A DNA stretch of 30,373 nt, taken from the NCBI GenBank assembly GCA_034440275.1, contig JAWXBS010000095.1, positions 1-30,373 on the forward strand, written 5' to 3'. This document shows, one piece after another, positions 24,636 through 30,373 of the stretch. This DNA comes from VFBF01 sp034440275. GTDB lineage: Bacteria > Pseudomonadota > Alphaproteobacteria > Caulobacterales > Aquidulcibacteraceae. A program made the position numbers and the translations under genes. The notes beneath the pieces are model-generated. The model was not told the DNA's origin and did no database searches. It worked only from the letters and a program-made list of their open reading frames with translations. Each line of letters starts with the position of its first letter. Within the stretch, counting starts at the first letter, position 1.

Positions 24636-25403
24636 TCAGTTGCGCGCCGCCACCACGAAGAGGCGGCGGAACGGAAACAATGTCGAGCCGTCCGCCTCCA
24701 GCGGATAGGCGGCGGCGAAACGCGTCATGATCTCGTCCTCGAATGCTTCGCGCTCCGCGCCTTCGAGGCGTTCGAGAAACGGGCGCAGGCCCGTGCCGGA
24801 CATCCAGCGGAACACGGGATCGGGGCCGCGCAGGACGTGGAGGTATTCTGTCGTCCAGATATCGCGTCGACCGCGCGACAGCGCCCTCGCATAGTCGATG
24901 GATCGTGCGAAGGCTCCGGGATCGTACCAGCGCGCGTCCGCAAGGCGTTCGGCCCATGGCCCGTTGGACGCCACTTCCCGCATGACCACGTGCGACGGCT
25001 GGTCGAAGTTCTGCGGCACCTGGAACGCCAGAACGCCGCCGGGTGAAAGATGGGCGAAGAGGCGCCGCACCAGCCCGACAGGATCGGGCGACCACTGGAA
25101 TGCGGCGTTGGCGTAGATGATGTCGGGCGGCGTCGCAGGCTCCCAGCTCTCGAAATCCCCCACCACGAATTGTGCGTTTATCTTCGACGCGCCGGCCCTT
25201 TCGATCATCTCGACGCTGGAATCGACTGCGAGAATCTCCGCATCCGGCCAACAGGCCGCTAGCAATTCAGTGGCGTTGCCGGGACCGCAGCCGAGGTCGA
25301 CGATGCGACGCGGCTTGTCGTTGGGAATGCGCGCGAGGAGATCGGCGGCCGGGCGTGTGCGCTCGGCGCCGAACTGCATGTAGGTCGAGGGATCCCACGC
25401 CAT
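24636..25403 (-). CDS. tam: Trans-aconitate 2-methyltransferase-like protein
   Basis: A 255-residue SAM-dependent methyltransferase. SAM motif I is IVDLGCGPGNATELL near residue 35, motif II AEILAVDSSVEMIERA and motif III DIIYANAAFQWSPD; the latter plus the N-terminal MAWDPSTYMQFGAERTRPA are hallmarks of Tam. Tam methylates trans-aconitate, a toxic by-product of aconitase, to its ester. C-terminal WTTEYLHVLRGPDPVFRWMSGTGLRPFLERL and FPFRRLFVVAARN match the family too. The ATG at 25403 is 20 bases after the kinase stop. It is the second gene of the minus-strand run. Nothing else here concerns aconitate. Confidence 0.92.
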   Translation of the reverse strand: MAWDPSTYMQFGAERTRPAADLLARIPNDKPRRIVDLGCGPGNATELLAACWPDAEILAVDSSVEMIERAGASKINAQFVVGDFESWEPATPPDIIYANAAFQWSPDPVGLVRRLFAHLSPGGVLAFQVPQNFDQPSHVVMREVASNGPWAERLADARWYDPGAFARSIDYARALSRGRRDIWTTEYLHVLRGPDPVFRWMSGTGLRPFLERLEGAEREAFEDEIMTRFAAAYPLEADGSTLFPFRRLFVVAARN

Positions 25404-25423
25404 GCGCCGTGCTCCGCCCAGCC

Positions 25424-26503
25424 CTACATGCCGGCCTTGCGTGCAAAATCGCGCGCGGCGTTGGCGAGCAGCGGCACGCGCTCGCCCATGGACACCGCCT
25501 GCGGAGAATTCGCCGTTCCGTCGCGCACGCGGCCCGCAATGCCCTGGCAGATCGCGGCGAGGCGGAAGGAGTTGTAGGCGAAATACCAGTCAAGTTCGGG
25601 CAGGCCCGTGCGACCGGTGGCCTTGCAGTAGATGTCGACAGTCTCCTGCACGTTCGGCAGGCCGAGCGCCTTCAGATCCACGTTTGCAAGGCCGCTGCGA
25701 CCGCTGTCCGACGGCATCACCCAGTTCATCAGAAGGTAGGTGAAGTCCGCGAGCGGGTTGCCGAGCGTGGACAGTTCCCAGTCGAGCACGGCGATGACGC
25801 GCGGCTCTGTCGGGTGGATCACCATGTTGTCGAGACGGTAGTCGCCGTGGACGACGGAAGTCTGGTCGTCGGACGGCAATGTCTTCGGCAACCACGCCAT
25901 GAGCTGGTCCATCGCTTCGATGTCCTGCGTCACCGACGCAACATACTGCTTGGTCCAGCGATCAATCTGCCTGCCGAAATAATTGCCCGGCTTGCCGAAG
26001 TCGGAGAGCCCGACGGCCGCGACATCGGTGTTGTGCAGACGCGCAAGCGTTTCGATCTTGTCGCGATACACGGCGCTGCGTTCGGCAGGGTTGGAATCCG
26101 GCATCGTGCCGTCCCAGATGATGCGGCCCTCCACCATGTCCATCACGTAGAACATCGTGCCGATGACGCCTTCGTCCGTGCACAGGCCGAAGGGCCGCGC
26201 GACGGGAAAGCCGGTGGGGTGCAGGGCCGAGATCACCTTGAACTCGCGGTCCACGGCGTGCGCCGACGGCAGGAGCTTGCCCGGCGGCTTGCGGCGCAGG
26301 ACGTATTTCTGCTTCGGCGTGATCAGCTGGTAGGTCGGGTTCGACTGGCCGCCCTTGAACTGGCGCACTTCGAGCGGGCCCGCATAGCCCGCGACGTTCG
26401 CCGTCATCCATGCAGCGAGTTTCACCTCGTCGATCCGGTGGGTTTCTTCGACAGGCTTGGTCCCCGCGAAAGTTTCCTGGGCGGTGGGGACGGCTTCGGA
26501 CAT
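25424..26503 (-). CDS. APH-family phosphotransferase, LvaA/ACAD10-N-terminal-like
   Basis: A 359-residue kinase with the aminoglycoside phosphotransferase/choline kinase fold. FKGGQSNPTYQL and KYVLRRKPPGKLLPSAH form the nucleotide-binding lobe, VVHGDYRLDNMVIHP gives the catalytic Asp221 and Asn226, and VLDWELSTLGNPLADFTYL gives the metal-binding Asp241. FKGGQSNPTY and RRKPPG are typical of the subgroup that includes LvaA, which phosphorylates 4-hydroxyacyl-CoA in levulinate catabolism, and the kinase half of animal ACAD10/11. An antibiotic-resistance role is unlikely. The ATG at 26503 has GGAGGAAACC just before it; the open frame to 26605 adds only basic non-family sequence. It is divergent from the TonB-dependent receptor. 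Confidence 0.9.
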   Translation of the reverse strand: MSEAVPTAQETFAGTKPVEETHRIDEVKLAAWMTANVAGYAGPLEVRQFKGGQSNPTYQLITPKQKYVLRRKPPGKLLPSAHAVDREFKVISALHPTGFPVARPFGLCTDEGVIGTMFYVMDMVEGRIIWDGTMPDSNPAERSAVYRDKIETLARLHNTDVAAVGLSDFGKPGNYFGRQIDRWTKQYVASVTQDIEAMDQLMAWLPKTLPSDDQTSVVHGDYRLDNMVIHPTEPRVIAVLDWELSTLGNPLADFTYLLMNWVMPSDSGRSGLANVDLKALGLPNVQETVDIYCKATGRTGLPELDWYFAYNSFRLAAICQGIAGRVRDGTANSPQAVSMGERVPLLANAARDFARKAGM

Positions 26504-26762
26504 GGTTTCCTCCGGTCTTTGAGCTGTTTTCGACGCCGGGGGCCTTGCGCGCAAGACGCGTCGCCACGTCATGCGCCTTGCTCGCTGCTGCGGCGCCTGT
26601 TGCAATAATGACGCGGCGTTGCGCGCAAACCCTCAGTTAAGTCGAAGTATCTGTTTGTTTAACCCGACGGCGGTCAGGCTGCGGGTATGCGTCGGAAGGC
26701 GATTGTTAACCAAATTCGCGCTTCGACTGTCCGCCTGAACATATCCTTAGGAGCCTGAAGGC
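26504..26762. promoter_or_regulatory. Divergent control region of the kinase and receptor genes
   Basis: This 259-base region separates the kinase (minus) and TonB-dependent receptor (plus). It contains two copies of the palindrome TTGCGCGCAA, at 26545-26554 and 26619-26628, with centres 74 bases apart. The first extends to CTTGCGCGCAAG (26544-26555). Runs TTAA occur near 26637, 26659 and 26705, but no clear CtrA site (TTAA-N7-TTAA) is visible. An AGGAG lies 11 bases before the receptor ATG. I cannot name the regulator. Confidence 0.5.
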
Positions 26763-29339
26763 ATGACCGTATCCCACCGCGCACTTCTGTTTGGACTTGG
26801 CGCTCTCGGCGTCTGGGCCGCTGCGACGCCCATTGCTGTGGCGCAGGAAGCGCCGGAAGCGGCTGTCGAGACCGGCGATGAAATCGTCGTCACCGGAACC
26901 CGGGTGCAGGGCCGCTCGCGCCTCGACACCGTGGCCCCGGTCGACGTGATCACAGCCGAGTCCCTCGCGCGATCCGGCACGACCGAAGTGAACCAGGCGC
27001 TGGCCTACCAGCTCCCGTCCTTCAACTTCCCGCGTCCGGCCATCACCGACGGCACGGACACGGTCCGCCCGGCGACGCTGCGCGGCCTCTCGCCCGACCA
27101 GGCGCTGGTGCTGGTGAATTCCAAGCGTCGCCACGCGACGGCGCTGGTGAACGTCAACGGCTCCATCGGCCGCGGCTCCTCGGCGGTCGACCTCAACACC
27201 ATTCCGTCCGGCGCGATCGGCTCCATCGAAGTGCTGCGTGACGGCGCCTCGGCGCAGTACGGCTCCGACGCCATCGCCGGCGTGCTCAATGTGCGTCTGC
27301 GCGAAGCCCGTGAGGGCGGCGCTGTCACCGTGACCTATGGCGAACGCATCACCACCGTCGAAACGCCAACGGCGGCGCCCAGCGGCAACGCTGGCTCGCC
27401 AGCGCCGAACTGGACGATCAATCCGAACCTCGTGAAGCGTGAGGTGAGTGACGGTCGCGTGATCACCACGTCGGGCTGGGTCGGCCTGCCGCTCGGCGCG
27501 GACGGCTACCTGACGGTTTCCGGTGAATACAAGGACCAGGAGCGCACGGTGCGGGGCGCGCCTGATGCGCGCCAGCAGTACGCCCTGATCGCCGGCGCCT
27601 ATGATCCGCGCGAGCAGACGATCAATCGCCTCAACTCCGCGTTCGGCGACCCCGAACTCGAACAGTACACGATCTTCGCCAACGCCGGCATTGATCTGGG
27701 CGGGGCTGAACTCTACGGCTGGGGCAGTTACCAGGACCGTGACGCGCTGTCGGCGGGCTTCTGGCGCCGTTCCGTTCAGGCTGCGCTCCCGGGCGCCCCG
27801 CCGCCGGCCAGCCAGAACATCGTCCAGGTCTATCCCGACGGCTTCCTGCCGTTGATCCACCCGCAGATCACGGATTACGAAGCGGCGGGCGGCCTTCGCT
27901 TCGACCTAGCCGGCTGGGATTTCGACGCGAGCGTCGTCTATGGCGCCAACGAAATCGAGTTCGGCGTGGAGAACACGCTCAACGTCTCCATCGGCCCGAC
28001 AAGCAAGCGCAGCTTCGACGCCGGCGCGCTGATCTACGATCAACTCGTCGGCAACTTCTCGGCAGTCCGGTCGGTGCCGGTGAGCTTTCTCGCGTCGCCG
28101 CTGAACGTTGCGGCGGGCATCGAGGCGCGCCGTGAATCCTATCAGATCGAAGCCGGCGAACCGGATTCGTACCGGCAGGGCGGTTATCAGGTCGAGCCGG
28201 GCCGTGTTGCGGTTCCGGGCGCCCAGGTGTTCCCGGGCTTCCAGCCGATCAACGAAGTGGACGAGGACCGGACCGCGGTCGGCGCCTACCTCGATCTCGA
28301 AGCCAACATCACAGAGGCGCTGCTGGTATCTGGCGCGGTTCGCGTGGAAGACTATTCGGATTTCGGCTCCTCGGTGACCGGCAAGATCGCGGCGCGCTAT
28401 GACTTCAACGACGCGTTCGCCATCCGCGGCGCGGCATCCACTGGCTTCCGTGCGCCGTCGCTGCAGCAATCCTTCTTTGGCTCCACGGCGACCAACTTCG
28501 TCAACCTGCCGCCGCTCACGCCGTTGCAGGTGCTGCACGTTCCGGCGACGTCGGCGGTGGCCGTGGCGCTCGGCGGCAAGCCGCTCGACGCCGAGGAGTC
28601 GGAGAACTTCTCGCTGGGCGCCGTGGCGCGCAGCGGGCGCTTCAGCGCAACGGTCGACGCCTACATCATCAAGATCGCCGACCGTATCGTCCTGTCCGAG
28701 AACCTCGGCGCGGGCAGCACCGCCACCGACGCCGCCATCCGCGCCATCGTCCAGGCGGCCAACCCGAACGTCGATGCGGCGCGGTTCTTCATCAACGGCG
28801 TCGATACTGAGAGCTTCGGCGTCGACCTGGTTCTGAGCTATCGCCTGCCAACCGACGCGGCGGGCGATTGGGAGTTCACCCTCGGCGCCAACGTCAACCA
28901 GACCGACATCACCAAGCTGCCGGTGCAGCCCGCTGGTCTCCTGCCGCCCGGAACCCCGCCGCCCACGCTGTTCGGCCGGGTCGCCCAGATCACCCTGGAA
29001 GACGGCCAGCCGAAGGAAAAGGTCACCTTCCAGACTGTCTGGGACTACGGCTTCTTCGGCGCGACCTTCCGAAGCACCTACTATGGCGCGGTCGTCTCGC
29101 CGGGCACGACGGCGGCCGGCGACATCAACTTGGGCCAGAAGATGCTGTTCGACCTGGAAGGGCGCTTCGACGTCGGCGAGGGTTTCCAGTTCGCGGTAGG
29201 GGCTGAAAACATCCTCGACGAGTACCCGGACGCCACGGCCGCTTCGCTCAATACGTCGGGCGCGACGGCCTTCTCGTCCTACTCGCCGTTCGGTTTCAAC
29301 GGGCGATTCGTGTACGCCCGCGCGACCTACAGCTGGTAG
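26763..29339 (+). CDS. TonB-dependent receptor
   Basis: An 858-residue outer-membrane receptor that takes up a bulky ligand with energy from TonB/ExbBD. A signal peptide ends at AVAQ (cleavage about residue 27), followed by a TonB-box-like DEIVVTGTR at 39-47. The plug domain shows VAPVDVITAESLARSGTTEV, LRGLSPDQALVLVN, DLNTIPSGAIGSIEVLRDG and SAQYGSDAIAGVLNV. A long beta-barrel follows, with a receptor GFRAPSLQQSFFGS segment around residue 560 and a final strand ending FVYARATYSW, the aromatic C-terminus needed for barrel assembly. The ligand is unknown. Its divergence from the acyl-CoA-linked kinase raises the possibility that it imports a lipid, terpenoid or hydroxy acid precursor; that is inference, and a siderophore or plant polymer is equally possible. 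Confidence 0.95.
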   Translation: MTVSHRALLFGLGALGVWAAATPIAVAQEAPEAAVETGDEIVVTGTRVQGRSRLDTVAPVDVITAESLARSGTTEVNQALAYQLPSFNFPRPAITDGTDTVRPATLRGLSPDQALVLVNSKRRHATALVNVNGSIGRGSSAVDLNTIPSGAIGSIEVLRDGASAQYGSDAIAGVLNVRLREAREGGAVTVTYGERITTVETPTAAPSGNAGSPAPNWTINPNLVKREVSDGRVITTSGWVGLPLGADGYLTVSGEYKDQERTVRGAPDARQQYALIAGAYDPREQTINRLNSAFGDPELEQYTIFANAGIDLGGAELYGWGSYQDRDALSAGFWRRSVQAALPGAPPPASQNIVQVYPDGFLPLIHPQITDYEAAGGLRFDLAGWDFDASVVYGANEIEFGVENTLNVSIGPTSKRSFDAGALIYDQLVGNFSAVRSVPVSFLASPLNVAAGIEARRESYQIEAGEPDSYRQGGYQVEPGRVAVPGAQVFPGFQPINEVDEDRTAVGAYLDLEANITEALLVSGAVRVEDYSDFGSSVTGKIAARYDFNDAFAIRGAASTGFRAPSLQQSFFGSTATNFVNLPPLTPLQVLHVPATSAVAVALGGKPLDAEESENFSLGAVARSGRFSATVDAYIIKIADRIVLSENLGAGSTATDAAIRAIVQAANPNVDAARFFINGVDTESFGVDLVLSYRLPTDAAGDWEFTLGANVNQTDITKLPVQPAGLLPPGTPPPTLFGRVAQITLEDGQPKEKVTFQTVWDYGFFGATFRSTYYGAVVSPGTTAAGDINLGQKMLFDLEGRFDVGEGFQFAVGAENILDEYPDATAASLNTSGATAFSSYSPFGFNGRFVYARATYSW

Positions 29340-29346
29340 CCCGGAA

Positions 29347-29377
29347 CGGGTCGCGCGCCGCCAAGGTTCGCGACCCG
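29347..29377 (+). terminator. Candidate hairpin after the TonB-dependent receptor
   Basis: Perfect nine-base arms CGGGTCGCG (29347-29355) and CGCGACCCG (29369-29377) flank a 13-base loop, starting eight bases after the receptor stop. It is well placed to end transcription, but no T run follows, so it may work with Rho or protect the mRNA end instead. Confidence 0.5.
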
Positions 29378-29633
29378 GCTCGCCTCTGTGGGGAAAGGTT
29401 CAACTAAGTATTCGTCAATTGAATCCAGTCGAAGAGGGAACCGATTGTGGCCTCCATGCGTCACTGCAGAGGCCACTTCCCGCCAAGCGTTAATCTGTAT
29501 CGCCTTGGCTGGAAAATCGGTGTAGACAAGGCTGGAATGCGGCTCCGTCCGTGTTCCGGTCGCCAAATGTGACGTAGCCAAGGCGGCTAGACCATGGTTG
29601 CGACGGTATCGCTGACTTATTGAGGGGAACACC
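29378..29633 (+). promoter_or_regulatory. Leader and promoter region of the OmpA-like gene, with inverted repeats
   Basis: This stretch contains no gene. It holds a hairpin with eight-base arms GTGGCCTC (29447-29454) and GAGGCCAC (29469-29476) and a 14-base loop. A long-range pair of ten-base arms, CGCCTTGGCT (29501-29510) and AGCCAAGGCG (29576-29585), encloses 65 bases. The second arm ends 48 bases before the ATG. A GAGGGGA ribosome-binding site precedes the ATG. If transcription begins upstream of 29447, the leader would be highly structured, as in other outer-membrane protein mRNAs. Confidence 0.4.
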
Positions 29634-30373
29634 ATGAAGAAAGTTCTGCAGGGCGCGACGGCTCTGGCGGCGATCATGATCGCTGGCCCGGCGTTCGCCA
29701 CCGAAGGTTGGTATGGCAAGATCGACGCCGGCTACGGCTTCGACGGCAGCCTGGAAATCGAAGATCGTGTCCCGGCTCTGCCTGCCTTCGGCGGCGAAGC
29801 TGGCCTTGACGCCGACTGGATGGAAGACGTCGGCATCGGCTACGCCTTCGGCAACGGTCTGCGTCTCGAAGGCGAGATCGCACACCGCTACAACGCGCTC
29901 GAAAGCGGCCCGCGGATCCAGGAAGGTGGCAACACGCAAGTGTACACCGCCATGATCAACGGCATCTTCGACTTCAACAAGGACGGCACGGTCCAACCCT
30001 ACTTCGGCGTGGGCGTGGGCGTCGGTCGGGTTGACGCGAATACAGCGGACGGCCCGGCCAACAGCAAGGTCGTGACGGCTTTCTTTGACGACAGCGACAC
30101 CTCGGTCGCCTACCAGGGCCTCGTGGGCCTCGGCTTCAAGGCTTCGGAACAGCTGACGTTCGACATCGGCTACCGCTACCTCGCGATCCCGAACCTCGAG
30201 TTCAATGGTCGCAACGGCGCGACGGCCCGCTCTTACGCCACGAACTATGATCACCATGCGGCCACCGTCGGTCTGCGTTGGCAGTTCGCTGCCCCGCCGC
30301 CGCCGGTCGTGGAAGCGCCCCCGGCTCCGGTCGTGGAAGCGCCCCCGGCTCCGCCGGTCGTCGCTCCGGCGCC
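29634..30373 (+). CDS. OmpA-like outer-membrane beta-barrel protein, 3' end outside window
   Basis: Open from the ATG at 29634 to the window edge, 246 visible codons. The signal peptide (KKVLQGATALAAIMIAGPAFA) is followed by a WYGKIDAGYGFDGSLEI start and amphipathic strands such as VGIGYAFGNGLRLEGEIAHR, QPYFGVGVGVGRVD, YQGLVGLGFKASEQLTFDIG and HAATVGLRWQF, the pattern of an eight-strand OmpA-type barrel. After that comes a Pro/Val/Ala linker with two copies of a 24-base unit encoding PVVEAPPA. In alphaproteobacterial homologues such a linker leads to a peptidoglycan-binding OmpA C-terminal domain, which is expected beyond the window but not seen. GAGGGGA stands in front of the ATG. The separate OmpA-domain protein at 23819 has no barrel, so the two are different envelope components. 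Confidence 0.9.
   Translation, partial: MKKVLQGATALAAIMIAGPAFATEGWYGKIDAGYGFDGSLEIEDRVPALPAFGGEAGLDADWMEDVGIGYAFGNGLRLEGEIAHRYNALESGPRIQEGGNTQVYTAMINGIFDFNKDGTVQPYFGVGVGVGRVDANTADGPANSKVVTAFFDDSDTSVAYQGLVGLGFKASEQLTFDIGYRYLAIPNLEFNGRNGATARSYATNYDHHAATVGLRWQFAAPPPPVVEAPPAPVVEAPPAPPVVAPA
30303..30350 (+). repeat. Tandem 24-base repeat in the OmpA-like linker
   Basis: Two exact head-to-tail copies of 24 bases (30303-30326 and 30327-30350), beginning CCGGTCGTGGAAGCGC and encoding PVVEAPPA. A third, diverged copy seems to begin at 30351. It is an in-frame expansion of a Pro-rich linker that could vary in copy number between strains. Confidence 0.85.

Noticed and set aside
25424..26503. Aminoglycoside resistance gene
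   Set aside because: It has the APH fold but the sequence pattern of the LvaA/ACAD10 kinase subgroup, and the neighbours are metabolic.
26706..27860. A 384-codon minus-strand open frame
   Set aside because: It lies antisense to the TonB-dependent receptor signal peptide and plug.
30303..30373. CRISPR-like repeats at the right edge
   Set aside because: The copies are directly adjacent, in frame and encode a Pro-rich linker, with no spacers.

Overview
This is a dense, GC-rich stretch of bacterial chromosome, most likely from an alphaproteobacterium. The best evidence is an imuA-imuB-dnaE2 mutagenesis operon preceded by a GTTC-N7-GTTC site, the LexA box form typical of Alphaproteobacteria. A TonB-dependent receptor, OmpA-like proteins and several acyl-CoA genes fit a Caulobacterales/Hyphomonadaceae-type heterotroph, but that finer placement is inference. 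I see no IS element, phage gene, tRNA, rRNA or CRISPR array.

Layout. (1) 1-5347, minus strand: SOS mutasome operon imuA > imuB > dnaE2; dnaE2 runs off the left edge. (2) 5711-11919, plus strand: seven tightly packed genes, namely a NupC-type nucleoside transporter, a nucleoside hydrolase and a ribokinase-like PfkB kinase (nucleoside scavenging), then an acyl-CoA dehydrogenase broken by a one-base frameshift, a class III CoA-transferase, a DUF3253 protein and a four-cysteine uracil-DNA glycosylase. (3) 11916-15184: a six-helix membrane protein, a lipoprotein alpha/beta hydrolase, an unassigned possible methyltransferase-fold protein and a GNAT acetyltransferase. (4) 15431-19437, plus strand: an ACAD10/11-like acyl-CoA dehydrogenase, two small proteins of unknown function, a cytochrome P450 and a GFA-type zinc protein. 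(5) 19528-20882: an exported amidohydrolase interrupted at a run of eight G. (6) 20883-26503, minus strand: a six-gene run of LvaA/ACAD10-type kinase, trans-aconitate methyltransferase-like protein, OmpA-domain protein, second exported amidohydrolase, CorA transporter and 6-carboxytetrahydropterin synthase-like protein. (7) 26763 to the right edge, plus strand: a TonB-dependent receptor and an OmpA-like barrel protein cut by the window end.

How the genes fit together. Region 1 is an inducible translesion-synthesis unit. Genes 5711-8735 can import a nucleoside, release ribose and phosphorylate it. The acyl-CoA genes, the P450, the kinase and the divergent receptor suggest uptake and breakdown of a lipid, terpenoid or hydroxy-acid substrate; that link is inference from gene content. 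The most interesting leads are the separate kinase and dehydrogenase resembling the two halves of animal ACAD10/11, a pair of identical palindromes in the kinase/receptor divergent region, inverted repeats in two other upstream regions, and two frameshifts that both sit in G runs. I found no clear case of a wholly new system.
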